Shown here: piece after piece, positions 1 through 8,384 of the stretch
Layout: every line of letters starts with the position of its first letter
Position numbering within the stretch: the stretch's first letter is position 1
DNA from: Xanthomonas sp. XNM01
Lineage (GTDB): Bacteria; Pseudomonadota; Gammaproteobacteria; Xanthomonadales; Xanthomonadaceae
Direction: 5' to 3'
Assembly: GCF_014851915.1 (NCBI RefSeq)
Contig: NZ_JACVAP010000006.1
Span: forward strand, 62,001 to 126,000
DNA: 64,000 bases
Position numbers and translations under genes: made by a program
Notes under the pieces: generated by a model
Seen by the model: only the letters and a program-made list of their open reading frames with translations
The model's database searches: none
What the model was told of the DNA's origin: nothing

Positions 1-21
1 TCCCTCACTCTGACGCCTCCC

Positions 22-627
22 ATGTCGACCGCCCGCCTGAGTCCGTTGTCCACCCTGATCTTCGCCTCGCGCTGGCTGCAGCTGCCGCTGTACCTGGGCC
101 TGATCGTGGCGCAGTGCGTGTACGTGTTCCTGTTCGGCAAGGAGCTGTGGCACCTGATCCACCGGTCGCCGGGCCTGGGCGAGCAGGAGATCATGCTGAT
201 CGTGCTCGGCCTGATCGACGTGGTGATGATCTCCAACCTGCTGGTGATGGTGATCGTCGGCGGCTACGAGACCTTCGTTTCGCGCCTGCGCCTGGAGGGC
301 CATCCCGACCAGCCGGAGTGGCTGAGCCACGTCAACGCCTCGGTGCTGAAGGTGAAGCTGGCGATGGCGATCATCGGCATCTCCTCGATCCACCTGCTGA
401 AGACCTTCATCGCCGTCGGCACGCTCGGCGGCCTGCCGCTGTGCACGCCGGAGCAGCTGGCCGTGATGAAGGCCGAGATGGCGATCACCAGCACCCAGTG
501 CTCGCAGCTGACCGCCGACGGCGTGCTGTGGCAGACCATCATCCATTGCGTGTTCATCCTGTCGGCGATCGGCATCGCCTGGACCGACAAGCTGATGAAC
601 GGCAACAGCGCCAGGCACGACCACTGA
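22..627 (+). CDS. YqhA/UPF0114 family inner-membrane protein
   Basis: A 201-residue hydrophobic protein with about four membrane segments: residues 12-40, 60-82, around 112-130, and near the C-terminus around 170-190. The central stretch with GGYETFVSRL, followed later by LKVKLAMAIIGISSIHLLKTF, is the hallmark of the UPF0114/TIGR00645 (YqhA) family, which has no established biochemical role. It is somewhat longer than the E. coli member, the extra length lying between the last two membrane segments. The start follows the window edge by 21 bases with no clear ribosome site. An intrinsic terminator follows it directly, so it ends a transcription unit separate from uvrD. The family call is solid; the function is unknown. 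Confidence 0.85.
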   Translation: MSTARLSPLSTLIFASRWLQLPLYLGLIVAQCVYVFLFGKELWHLIHRSPGLGEQEIMLIVLGLIDVVMISNLLVMVIVGGYETFVSRLRLEGHPDQPEWLSHVNASVLKVKLAMAIIGISSIHLLKTFIAVGTLGGLPLCTPEQLAVMKAEMAITSTQCSQLTADGVLWQTIIHCVFILSAIGIAWTDKLMNGNSARHDH

Positions 628-651
628 GCGCACCGGATACGCGTGAAGACC

Positions 652-684
652 GGAAAGGGCCGCCCGCAGCGGCCCTTTCCTTTT
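652..684 (+). terminator. Intrinsic terminator after the YqhA-family gene
   Basis: A perfect 12-bp stem (652-663 with 669-680) closes a 5-base CCGCA loop and is followed by four T residues at 681-684. It lies 25 bases after the stop of the upstream gene and before the uvrD promoter region. Confidence 0.85.
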
Positions 685-742
685 CAGTGCCATGGTTCCG
701 ATGATCGTGCGCATTGTTCTCAGGGTTTGAGCGCGGCCCCGG

Positions 743-748
743 TAGAAT
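743..748 (+). promoter_or_regulatory. uvrD -10 hexamer, probably a leaderless start
   Basis: TAGAAT lies six bases before the uvrD ATG at 755, so a normal -10 to start-site distance would place +1 on the A of the ATG. No Shine-Dalgarno motif is visible and the -35 is poor. The same geometry recurs at polA, ftsE and the FabG-like gene. Confidence 0.5.
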
Positions 749-754
749 GGCGGC

Positions 755-2935
755 ATGGATGTTTCCCACCTGATCGACGGCCTCAATCCGGCCCAGCGCG
801 AGGCCGTGTCGGCCCCTCCCGGCCACTACCTGGTCCTGGCCGGTGCCGGCTCCGGCAAGACCCGCGTGCTCACCCACCGCATCGCCTGGCTGAACGAGGT
901 CGAGCACATTCCGACCCACGGCATCCTCGCGGTGACCTTCACCAACAAGGCGGCCGGCGAGATGCGCGCGCGCGTGGACCTGCAGCTGCGCCACGGCGCG
1001 CGCGGGATGTGGATCGGCACCTTCCACGGCCTGGCCCACCGCCTGCTGCGCCTGCACTGGAACGAGGCGAAGCTGCCCGAATCGTTCCAGGTGCTCGACA
1101 GCGACGACCAGCTGCGCCTGGTCAAGCGCGTGGTGCAGCAGCTGGAGCTGGACGACAGCCGCTACCCGCCGCGCCAGATCGCGTGGTGGATCAACGCGCA
1201 GAAGGACGAGGGGCGACGCCCGCAGCACATCCAGCCGGGCAACGATCCGTGGACCGAGGCGCTGGTGCGCGCCTACGCGCTGTACCAGGAGCGCTGCGAC
1301 CGGGCGGGTCTGGTCGACTTCGCCGAGCTGCTGCTGCGCGCGCACGAGTTGCTGCGCGACAACCAGGGCCTGCTGGCGCATTACCGCGCGCGTTTCCGCG
1401 ACCTGCTGATCGACGAGTTCCAGGACACCAACGCGATCCAGTACGCCTTCGTGCGCGTGCTGGCCGGCGACACCGGCCGCGTGTTCGTGGTCGGCGACGA
1501 CGATCAGGCCATCTACGGCTGGCGCGGCGCCAAGGTCGAGAACGTGCAGCAGTTCCTGAAGGACTTCCCGGGCGCGCGCACGATCCGGCTGGAGCAGAAC
1601 TACCGCTCCACCGCCAACATCCTGGGTGCGGCCAATGCGGTGATCGCGCACAACCCCGACCGCATCGGCAAGCAGCTGTGGACCGACAGCGGCGAGGGCG
1701 AGCCGGTCGACGTCTACGCCGCCTACAACGAGATGGACGAGGCGCGCTACGTGATCGAGCGCGTGCGCCAGTGGGTGCGCGACGGCGGCAGCTACCGCGA
1801 GGCCGCGGTGCTCTACCGCAGCAACGCGCAGTCGCGCGCGCTGGAAGAAGTGCTGCTGTCCGAACAGGTGCCGTACCGCGTCTACGGCGGCATGCGCTTC
1901 TTCGAGCGTGCCGAGGTCAAGGACACGCTGGCCTATCTGCGCCTGCTGGCCAACCGCGACGACGATGCGGCGTTCGAGCGCGCGGTGAACACGCCGGCGC
2001 GCGGCATCGGCGACCGCACCCTGGACGAGGTCCGCCGCTGCGCGCGCGAACAGTCGCTGTCGCTGGTGCGCGCTGCCGGGCAGCTGGTGTCGCAGAACGT
2101 GCTGGCGGCGCGCGCGCGCAATGCGGTCGCCGGTTTCCTCGGCCTGATCGAGGCGCTGGATGCGGAAACCACCGACCTGGCGCTGAAGGACCGGGTCGAC
2201 CACGTGCTGGCCCGCTCGGGCCTGCGCGAGCACTGGGCCAGCGAATCGCGTGGCCAGCTCGATGCCGAATCCCGGCTGGAGAACCTGGACGAACTGGTCT
2301 CGGTGGCCTCGCGCTTCTCGCGCGCCGAGCTCGACGACGACCAGCAGAGCATGAGCGAGCTGGTCGCGTTCCTGTCCTACGCGGCGCTGGAGGCCGGCGA
2401 AGGCCAGGCCCAGGCCGACGAGGACGGCGTGCAGCTGATGACCCTGCACTCGGCCAAGGGCCTGGAGTTCCCGCTGGTGTTCCTGGTCGGCGTGGAGGAG
2501 GGCGTGTTCCCCAGCAGCAAGTCGCTGGACGAGAGCGGGCGGCTGGAGGAAGAGCGGCGCCTGGCCTATGTCGGCATCACCCGCGCGCGGCAGAAGCTGG
2601 TGATGACCTACGCCGAGAGCCGGCGCATCCACGGCATGGACATGTACGGCATGCCGTCGCGCTTCCTGCGCGAGATCCCCGGCCACCTGCTCAACGAGGT
2701 GCGCCCGCGCGTGCAGGTGTCGCGGCCGATGGCCGCCGCACCGGCGCGCAACGCGATGCCGGCGCTGGAAAAGCCGGCGTTGAAGCTGGGCCAGGCCGTT
2801 ACCCACGCCACGTTCGGCAGCGGCACCGTCGTCGACTACGAAGGCAGCGGGGCGCATGCGCGCGTGCAGGTCAACTTCGACGACGTCGGCAGCAAATGGC
2901 TGGTGCTGGCCTACGCGAACCTGCAGCCGGTGTGA
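755..2935 (+). CDS. uvrD: UvrD DNA helicase II
   Basis: This is a superfamily 1A 3'-5' helicase of 726 residues, almost the length of E. coli UvrD (720). It unwinds DNA after UvrABC incision and MutL-directed mismatch repair and removes RecA filaments. Visible motifs are the Walker A GAGSGKT at residues 30-36, motif Ia TFTNKAA, the DEFQDTN Walker B, GDDDQAIYGWRGA, QNYRSTANI, the motif V HSAKGLEFP and the motif VI YVGITRAR. The C-terminal segment around GSGTVVDYEG matches the small beta-rich domain of UvrD/PcrA that contacts RNA polymerase. Rep is the main alternative; the C-terminal domain and N-terminal NPAQREAV favour UvrD. Confidence 0.95.
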   Translation: MDVSHLIDGLNPAQREAVSAPPGHYLVLAGAGSGKTRVLTHRIAWLNEVEHIPTHGILAVTFTNKAAGEMRARVDLQLRHGARGMWIGTFHGLAHRLLRLHWNEAKLPESFQVLDSDDQLRLVKRVVQQLELDDSRYPPRQIAWWINAQKDEGRRPQHIQPGNDPWTEALVRAYALYQERCDRAGLVDFAELLLRAHELLRDNQGLLAHYRARFRDLLIDEFQDTNAIQYAFVRVLAGDTGRVFVVGDDDQAIYGWRGAKVENVQQFLKDFPGARTIRLEQNYRSTANILGAANAVIAHNPDRIGKQLWTDSGEGEPVDVYAAYNEMDEARYVIERVRQWVRDGGSYREAAVLYRSNAQSRALEEVLLSEQVPYRVYGGMRFFERAEVKDTLAYLRLLANRDDDAAFERAVNTPARGIGDRTLDEVRRCAREQSLSLVRAAGQLVSQNVLAARARNAVAGFLGLIEALDAETTDLALKDRVDHVLARSGLREHWASESRGQLDAESRLENLDELVSVASRFSRAELDDDQQSMSELVAFLSYAALEAGEGQAQADEDGVQLMTLHSAKGLEFPLVFLVGVEEGVFPSSKSLDESGRLEEERRLAYVGITRARQKLVMTYAESRRIHGMDMYGMPSRFLREIPGHLLNEVRPRVQVSRPMAAAPARNAMPALEKPALKLGQAVTHATFGSGTVVDYEGSGAHARVQVNFDDVGSKWLVLAYANLQPV

Positions 2936-3415
2936 GTGCCGGCACGAGCGGCGGCCTGTTCCGTCCGCGCTGACACCCTGGATGGGTGCCCTGTCCCGGA
3001 TGCGCGGCAGGGCGCGACGTCCGGCACGACGATCCACGATCCCGGCCATGTGGCATCTGCGCCCGCGGAAGCCGGCCCCCGCCCGGCGCCGACCTCCTGC
3101 AGCGTGCAGTCCACATGCAGTGGGAGCGGCGTGAGCACGCTGCATGCTCGCGCTCGGCAGCCAGTGCCGGCGCGGGACGATCCCCGACCGGCAGGCGGAT
3201 GCCTGCATCGCGGCAGGCGCATGGCACGACCGGCGGGAACTCCGGCGGCAGCATGGTCTTGAGGTGGTCCCCGGTCGCGCGGAATGGTGTCCAGCGTCAG
3301 GGCGCACGCTGTGGAGTACGGGCCAGGACGCGGCGCTTGCGCACGATCAGTGCAGGGCGTTCGCGGGCGCTGTGTTATTCACTCAGGGCGAGTCCGCGCC
3401 CGAACGGAGACTGCC
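2936..3415 (+). other. Intergenic region between uvrD and the universal stress gene
   Basis: About 480 bases without a convincing gene. Reading frames here have no family-like features. The last 80 bases hold a possible FNR/Anr-type site (3337-3350) and a TGTTAT -10-like hexamer (3373-3378) for the downstream stress protein. I see nothing else. Confidence 0.5.
3337..3350 (+). promoter_or_regulatory. Possible FNR/Anr-type site upstream of the universal stress gene
   Basis: TTGCGCACGATCAG matches the FNR consensus TTGAT-N4-ATCAA at 7 of 10 informative positions. With the TGTTAT hexamer at 3373-3378 as the -10, +1 falls near 3385 and the site is centred at -41.5, the class II position. Universal stress genes are classic Anr/FNR targets in pseudomonads. 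The match is imperfect, so this is tentative. Confidence 0.3.
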
Positions 3416-3862
3416 ATGTTCACCCGCATCCTGATCGCCACCGACGGTTCCGAGCTTGCCGGAAGAGGGCTGGAGCACGGTCTTGCGCTGGCCGCCGCGC
3501 TGCGGCTGCCGGTGACCGTGCTGACCGTCACCGAGCCATGGGCGCCGGCGTTCGACGATGCCATCGCCCTGTCAGCCGATCCCACGCTGGCGGCCGACTA
3601 CCGCAAGGGCTGCGCCGAAAGCGCGCAGCAGATCCTCGATGCCGCCGCGGCGCGCGCCGCGGCCTCGGGGGTCGCCTGCGACACCCTGCATGTGCCCGAT
3701 GGCTATCCGTCCGACGCGATCGCCAAGGCGGCCGAGGACGTCGGTGCCGGCCTGGTGGTCATGGCGTCGCATGGGCGCCGCGGCCTGGGCAAGGTGCTGC
3801 TGGGCAGCCAGACCCAGACGGTGCTGTCGCATTCGAAGGTGCCGGTGCTGGTCGTGCGCTGA
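3416..3862 (+). CDS. Universal stress protein (UspA family)
   Basis: A 148-residue single-domain Usp protein, the usual size. The N-terminus MFTRILIATDGSELA carries the beta1 strand with the nucleotide-facing Asp. The C-terminal MASHGRRGLGKVLLGSQTQTVLSHSKVPVLVVR contains the G-2X-G-9X-G(S/T) ATP-binding signature. It is therefore expected to be an ATP-binding, cytoplasmic stress protein. A longer in-frame reading begins at 3284, but the family's N-terminus starts at the ATG at 3416, which is preceded by a GGAG-like ribosome site. It stands alone between intergenic regions. Its specific role is unknown; regulation by low oxygen is possible from the upstream site. Confidence 0.9.
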   Translation: MFTRILIATDGSELAGRGLEHGLALAAALRLPVTVLTVTEPWAPAFDDAIALSADPTLAADYRKGCAESAQQILDAAAARAAASGVACDTLHVPDGYPSDAIAKAAEDVGAGLVVMASHGRRGLGKVLLGSQTQTVLSHSKVPVLVVR

Positions 3863-4076
3863 GACCCCGACACCGGATGCGACCGCGGTCCATGGAAGGC
3901 GAACCGCGCGCTGCGCAGCGCAGTCTGCCCGCAGGCAGTGCGGGACCCGGCGCTGCCCGATGCCTCCGGACCGGAAGCGCGGCCCGATTCCGCCCGATTC
4001 CGCCCGCGTGCGACCGGCAGGTGCGGTCGGCGCACGATGCCGCAACCGGCCATGCCGGCGGCCACGACGCGCCGGC

Positions 4077-4646
4077 TCAGGCCGCGCCGCTCAGGTGCTC
4101 GTAGAGGATCACCGAGCCGATCACGATCAGGATCACGCCGCCGATGATCTCGGCGCGCTTGCCGGCCATCGCGCCGAGCACGCGGCCGAGCATGATGCCG
4201 GTGGTCACCATCACCAGCGTGCACAGGCCGATGACCGCGGCGACGAGGCCGATCGGCGCATCGAGGAAGGCCAGGCTCACGCCGATGGCCATCGCATCGA
4301 TGCTGGTCGCGAAGCCGGTGGCGGCCAGGTTCCAGAAGCCGTGCCGCTGCGGGCGTTCCTCGCCCTCGGCCTCCGGGCGGAAACCGTTCCAGATCATGTG
4401 CAGGCCCAGCGCACCGAGCACGCCGAACGCGATCCAGTGATCCCACGCGGTGATGTACTGCGCCGCGGCGCTGCCCAGCAGCCAGCCGATCAGCGGCGTC
4501 ACTGCTTCGATCACACCGAAGATCAGGCCGGCGCGCAGCGCCTCGGTGAAGCGGGGGCGCTGCATGGCCGCGCCCTTGCCGACCGCGGCCGCGAAGGCGT
4601 CGGTCGACATCGCGATGCCGATCAGGAGGATGGAAAGCAGGTTCAT
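4077..4646 (-). CDS. mntP: Manganese efflux pump MntP
   Basis: A 189-residue, six-helix membrane protein of the MntP (YebN) family that exports Mn2+ and protects against manganese toxicity. Diagnostic features are [13 protein letters not shown] in helix 1 and [13 protein letters not shown] in the second half; these inverted-repeat DAFA/DAMAIG motifs hold the essential Asp residues. The chosen ATG at 4646 gives the normal family length; upstream in-frame residues come from the riboswitch leader. The gene sits directly downstream of a yybP-ykoY riboswitch, which independently supports the manganese assignment. No strong Shine-Dalgarno sequence is visible. Confidence 0.93.
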   Translation of the reverse strand: MNLLSILLIGIAMSTDAFAAAVGKGAAMQRPRFTEALRAGLIFGVIEAVTPLIGWLLGSAAAQYITAWDHWIAFGVLGALGLHMIWNGFRPEAEGEERPQRHGFWNLAATGFATSIDAMAIGVSLAFLDAPIGLVAAVIGLCTLVMVTTGIMLGRVLGAMAGKRAEIIGGVILIVIGSVILYEHLSGAA

Positions 4647-4682
4647 TCTGGCGTACCGGGCTGGAAGGCGGACACGGCCCGC

Positions 4683-4706
4683 CAGTCGCCCGGATGCGGG
4701 CGACTG
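4683..4706 (-). promoter_or_regulatory. Expression-platform hairpin of the Mn riboswitch
   Basis: A perfect 9-bp stem (4683-4691 with 4698-4706) closes a six-base loop between the aptamer and the mntP start. There is no T tract, so control of translation, or a Rho-dependent mechanism, is more likely than intrinsic termination. Confidence 0.5.
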
Positions 4707-4830
4707 AAGCAGGCCGTTGGTCTCGCCAACCCGGAGGTGTCCGCACCACGGCCGCAAGGCCGAGCATGTTGATGCGGACGCGTCGCCGCATTGCGCGGCG
4801 AGGCAGGCTACTCCCCAAAGGGGCGCGCAT
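4707..4830 (-). promoter_or_regulatory. yybP-ykoY manganese riboswitch aptamer
   Basis: Read on the minus strand, the leader contains GGGGAGTAGCC (from about 4819 downward), then CATCAACATGCTCGG (4760-4774), then GGCGAGACC (4719-4727). These are the conserved internal-loop elements of the yybP-ykoY RNA, which binds Mn2+ between the two loops. The order, spacing and position immediately before mntP all agree with the family. A TATGAT hexamer (4829-4834, minus strand) is a likely -10, placing the transcript start at the edge of the aptamer. Confidence 0.88.
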
Positions 4831-5048
4831 CATAGCACGCAGGCTGCAACCGACCCGCTCCCTTCGGCTTCGCTGCGGCGTGCAGGGGCTTGCTTCGAAT
4901 CCACCCCAGCCCCGCTGCCCACCGCACGGTGCGGCTGCGGGACCGGAGCGGCGAGAACGCGATGGAGGGCGCACTGCGGACGATGCTGCGTAGACGCCCG
5001 CATCGCGGCAGAGCCGGCTGCGCCGACGGCTGCTGCGCGATCAGGCTG

Positions 5049-5939
5049 TCAGGACGCCGATTGCCGGGCCTCGGCGGACGCGATGCCGATCGCGTCCAGC
5101 ACGGCGATCGCGTCGGGAGGCAGCACGATGTCGGCGACGGCCAGGTTCTCGCGCAGATGCGCCGGCGAGGACGTGCCCGGGATCAGCAGGATGTTCGGCG
5201 CGCGCTGCAGCAGCCAGGCCAGTGCCACCTGCAGCGGCGTGTGCCCGAGGCGCTGCGCCACGGCCGACAGCGTCGTCGACTGCAGTGGCGAGAAGCCGCC
5301 GAGCGGGAAGAACGGCACGTAGGCGATGCCGTCCGCGGCCAGCGCGTCGATCAGGGCGTCGTCGGCGCGGTGTGCCAGGTTGTAATGGTTCTGCACGCAG
5401 ACGATGTCGCACAGGCGGCGGCCCTCCTCGACCTGGGCCGCGGTGACGTTGCTCAGGCCCACATGGCGGACCAGGCCGCGCTGCTGCAGTTCGGCCAGCG
5501 CGCTCAGAGGCGCCTCGATGGCACCCTCGACCGGCCCATGGGTGTCGAACATCACCCGCAGGTTCACCACCGGCAGCATGTCCAGCGCGAGATGGCGCAG
5601 GTTGTCGTGCACCGCCTGCTCCAGGCTGGCCGCGTCGTCCGCGCGCAGCCATTCCCCGGCCGGACCGCGGCGCGCGCCAACCTTGGTGACCAGGGTGAGC
5701 GCCTCGGGATAGGGCGCGAGCGTGTCGCGGATCAGCTGGTTGGTCAGGTGCGGGCCGTAGAAGTCGCTGGTGTCGATGTGGTCGACGCCGGCGTCGATCG
5801 CGGCGCGCAGCACGGCGCGTGCCTGGTCGGGGTCGCGCGGCGGGCCGAACACGCCCGGACCGGCCAGTTGCATGGCGCCGTAGCCCAGGCGGTGCACGCT
5901 GCGGGTGCCGAGGGAAAACGTGCGGGTGACGGTCTGCAT
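5049..5939 (-). CDS. Aldo/keto reductase family oxidoreductase
   Basis: A 296-residue NADP(H)-dependent oxidoreductase of the aldo/keto reductase superfamily. The sequence shows the GAMQLAGPGVFG N-terminal strand, DHIDTSDFYGPH with the catalytic Asp and Tyr, LVTKVG with the Lys, and a DTHGP segment at the position of the catalytic His. LIPGTSSPAHLRENL near the end is the cofactor-phosphate loop. The ATG at 5939 is preceded by GGAGG eight bases upstream. It is divergent from a LysR regulator across about 95 bases, a typical regulator-target pair. The substrate is not predictable. Confidence 0.9.
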   Translation of the reverse strand: MQTVTRTFSLGTRSVHRLGYGAMQLAGPGVFGPPRDPDQARAVLRAAIDAGVDHIDTSDFYGPHLTNQLIRDTLAPYPEALTLVTKVGARRGPAGEWLRADDAASLEQAVHDNLRHLALDMLPVVNLRVMFDTHGPVEGAIEAPLSALAELQQRGLVRHVGLSNVTAAQVEEGRRLCDIVCVQNHYNLAHRADDALIDALAADGIAYVPFFPLGGFSPLQSTTLSAVAQRLGHTPLQVALAWLLQRAPNILLIPGTSSPAHLRENLAVADIVLPPDAIAVLDAIGIASAEARQSAS

Positions 5940-5990
5940 CGGAAGATCCTCCAGTCGGGAGCGACAGCCTAGTCGGCGTCGTTTGCCCCG

Positions 5991-6002
5991 ATAAGCGCCT
6001 AT
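5991..6002. promoter_or_regulatory. Candidate LysR operator between the aldo/keto reductase and LysR genes
   Basis: ATAAGCGCCTAT is an imperfect palindrome (10 of 12 positions symmetric) in the short divergent intergenic region. It is the only palindrome I see there and is placed where a LysR protein could control both promoters. Confidence 0.35.
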
Positions 6003-6033
6003 GATCCGCACGGGCTGTACGGAACGCCGCACA

Positions 6034-6945
6034 ATGGATCCCGATCTGAACGACCTCGCCGCCTTCGTCGCCGTCGCCCGCGCCGGCGGCTTCCGCGATG
6101 CGGCGCGGCAGACCGATACCAGCGCCTCGCGGCTGAGCGACGCGGTCCGACGTCTGGAGGCCGGGCTCGGCCTGCGCCTGCTGCATCGCACGACCCGCAG
6201 CGTGACCCCGACCGAGGCCGGACGCAGCCTGCTCGATCGCCTGTCGCCGGCTCTGGGCGAGGTGAGCGCGGCGCTGGATGCGGTCAACCGCTTCCGCGAC
6301 CGTCCCTCCGGCACGCTGCGGCTGAACGTGCCGGTTTCGGCCGCGCGGCTGGTGCTGCCGTCGATCGTGCCGGCCTTCCTCGCGCGCTATCCGGACATCG
6401 TGCTGGAGGTGGAGACCGAGGAGAGTTTCGTCGACGTGCTCGCCGCCGGCTGCGATGCCGGCATCCGCTACGGCGAGCGGCTGGAGCAGGACATGATCGC
6501 GCTGCCGATCGGTCCGCCGGTGCAGCGCCTGGCCACGGCGGCGGCACCCGCCTGGCTGGACCGCAACGGCCGCCCGTCGCATCCGCGCGACCTGCTCGGC
6601 CAGCCCTGCCTGCACGGCCGCTTTCCCAGCGGCCACCTGCCGCCCTGGACCTTCGTGCGCGGCGCCGAGACGGTGGAGATCCACCCGTCCGGCCCGCTGC
6701 GGGTACGCATCGGCGGCGGCGTCGACCTGCTGGTGGAGGCGGCCATCGCCGGGCTCGGTTTCGTGCATCTGTTCGAGCAGTGGCTGCAGCCGCATCTGGA
6801 CAGCGGTGCGCTGGAGCCGGTGCTGGTGGACTGGTGGGAAGCGTTCCCTGGGCCGTTTCTCTACTACCCCGGCCGCCGGCACGTGCCCGAGCCGCTGCGC
6901 GTGTTCATCGAGTTCGTGCGCGCGTCGAATGCGGGAGCGCAGTAG
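6034..6945 (+). CDS. LysR-family transcriptional regulator
   Basis: A 303-residue LysR-type regulator. Residues 1-60 form the winged helix-turn-helix (DLAAFVAVARAGGFRDAARQ, then SRLSDAVRRLEAGLGLRLLHRTTR). The remainder is the periplasmic-binding-protein-like effector domain beginning SGTLRLNVPVSAARLVLPSI. This is the CrgA/DmlR-like subgroup often found next to oxidoreductases. An upstream ATG at 6001 would add 11 residues and would begin inside the candidate operator; the ATG at 6034 gives the usual N-terminus. It is probably the regulator of the divergent aldo/keto reductase gene. Confidence 0.9.
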   Translation: MDPDLNDLAAFVAVARAGGFRDAARQTDTSASRLSDAVRRLEAGLGLRLLHRTTRSVTPTEAGRSLLDRLSPALGEVSAALDAVNRFRDRPSGTLRLNVPVSAARLVLPSIVPAFLARYPDIVLEVETEESFVDVLAAGCDAGIRYGERLEQDMIALPIGPPVQRLATAAAPAWLDRNGRPSHPRDLLGQPCLHGRFPSGHLPPWTFVRGAETVEIHPSGPLRVRIGGGVDLLVEAAIAGLGFVHLFEQWLQPHLDSGALEPVLVDWWEAFPGPFLYYPGRRHVPEPLRVFIEFVRASNAGAQ

Positions 6946-7445
6946 CGGTGCCACGCCCCGACACGACGGCGGTGGGGCCGCATGGTCCGCCGGTCGAAGC
7001 GTCCACACAGGACGGCCGTCCGCGACCACGTCGCCGCACCTGATCGTCGCCGGCCATGGCATCGCGCGCATGCAGGGCGGTGTTGCGTGGCACGGCCGCA
7101 GCGCATGTGGCACTGCCGCACCATGCCGCCCTGTGTCGCGCCCGGCATGCGCCGACGGGATGACGGGATGGTCGATGCGTTCGGCGCGGTGCCGTTGCCG
7201 CACGCATGGCGTGCTTCGCACCGCGTTTTGATGCCGCGGCGCGTCCCGCCGTATGCTGCGGACGATCCGGCATGACGGTCCGCCCGGCAGCAGGGGCGGA
7301 TGATGCGGATCCCGGGCCGATCCTGCATCGGCCAGTGCACGATCGTTGTCCCGCCATTGCCCGCCGCCGTCGCCGTTGGCGAACGATCTGGCGCGGCGTC
7401 GTTTCCGCCGCGGCATTCGCCGGGCCCCCGAACAGGAGCCGTCCC
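6946..7445 (+). other. Intergenic region before the Tat aldo/keto reductase
   Basis: About 500 bases with no supported gene on either strand. Open frames through it have arginine-rich, low-complexity translations typical of GC-rich non-coding DNA. A good AGGAG ribosome site for the next gene lies at its end. Confidence 0.5.
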
Positions 7446-8384
7446 ATGTACTCGCGTCGCGATTTCCTCGCCACTTCCATCCTCGCCGGCCTCGGCCTGG
7501 CCACCGCCGGCAGCATCGGCAGCCTGTTCGCGGCTCCGCCCGCCGCGCGCGCAGGCAGTGGCCTGCTGACCCGGCCGATCCCGTCCACCGGCGAAGCGCT
7601 GCCGGTGATCGGTGCCGGCACCTCGGGCAGCTACGACGTCGCCGTCGGCACGCCCGAGTACGCGCAGCTGCAGGACGTGCTGAAGATCTTCTTCGACGGC
7701 GGCGCCCGCGTGATCGATACGGCCCCCAACTATGGCAAGGCCGACGCCACGCTCGGCCAGCTGCTCACCGATGGCGGCTGGCACGACAGGGTCTTCCTGG
7801 CGACCAAGATCGCCGCCGACAGCGCCGAAGCCGCGCAGGCGCAGTGGGCGCAGTCGCTGGCGAAGCTGCAGACCGACACGGTCGACCTGCTGTTCGTGCA
7901 CAACCTGCGCGACTGGAAGCGCCAGCTGGGGTATGCGCGCGAACTGAAGGCGCAGGGGAAGACCCGCTATGTCGGCGTCACCCATTACATCGACAGCGGA
8001 CTGCCGGAACTGGAGCGGGTGCTGCGCAGCGAAAAGCTCGACTTCATCCAGATCCATTATTCGGTCAACGCCACCGCCGCGGCACGGACCGTGCTGCCGC
8101 TGGCGCAGGAGAAGGGCGTGGCGGTGCTGATCAATCGCGCGTTCGACGACGGCAAGCTGTTCGCCCAGGTTCGCGACCGGGCACTGCCGGGCTGGGCGGC
8201 GGAAGCCGGCATCACCTCGTGGGCGCAGCTGTTCCTGAAATTCGCGATCAGCCACCCGGCGGTGACCACCGTGATCCCGGCGACAGGCAAGCCCGACCGC
8301 CAGCTCGACCAGCTCAAGGCCGGCATCGGCCCGCTGCTGAGCCAGCCCCAGCAGCAGGAACTGGTGCGCAGTTTCGCCGGCTGA
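7446..8384 (+). CDS. Tat-exported aldo/keto reductase
   Basis: A 312-residue protein whose N-terminus SRRDFLATSILAGLGLATAG is a textbook twin-arginine signal, with a likely cleavage site after AARA near residue 37. The mature part is an aldo/keto reductase: VIDTAPNYGKAD with Asp and Tyr, FLATKIA with Lys, and LLFVHNLRDW with His. Tat export implies that it folds, and probably binds cofactor, in the cytoplasm before reaching the periplasm. AGGAG lies seven bases before the ATG. Members with this architecture occur in related genomes but their substrates are unknown. Confidence 0.9.
   Translation: MYSRRDFLATSILAGLGLATAGSIGSLFAAPPAARAGSGLLTRPIPSTGEALPVIGAGTSGSYDVAVGTPEYAQLQDVLKIFFDGGARVIDTAPNYGKADATLGQLLTDGGWHDRVFLATKIAADSAEAAQAQWAQSLAKLQTDTVDLLFVHNLRDWKRQLGYARELKAQGKTRYVGVTHYIDSGLPELERVLRSEKLDFIQIHYSVNATAAARTVLPLAQEKGVAVLINRAFDDGKLFAQVRDRALPGWAAEAGITSWAQLFLKFAISHPAVTTVIPATGKPDRQLDQLKAGIGPLLSQPQQQELVRSFAG

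Noticed and set aside
554-3307. A 917-codon open frame on the minus strand opposite uvrD
   Set aside because: It has an arginine/alanine/histidine-rich translation without domains and is antisense to a certain uvrD. Long shadow frames are expected at this GC content.
3284-3415. A longer N-terminus for the universal stress protein
   Set aside because: The extra 44 residues are not Usp-like and the ATG at 3416 is the family start with a ribosome site.
6001-6033. Upstream start for the LysR regulator
   Set aside because: It adds 11 residues not typical of the family and starts within the operator candidate; not fully excluded.
7206-7445. In-frame extension of the Tat aldo/keto reductase
   Set aside because: It would hide the twin-arginine signal, and AGGAG precedes the later ATG at 7446.
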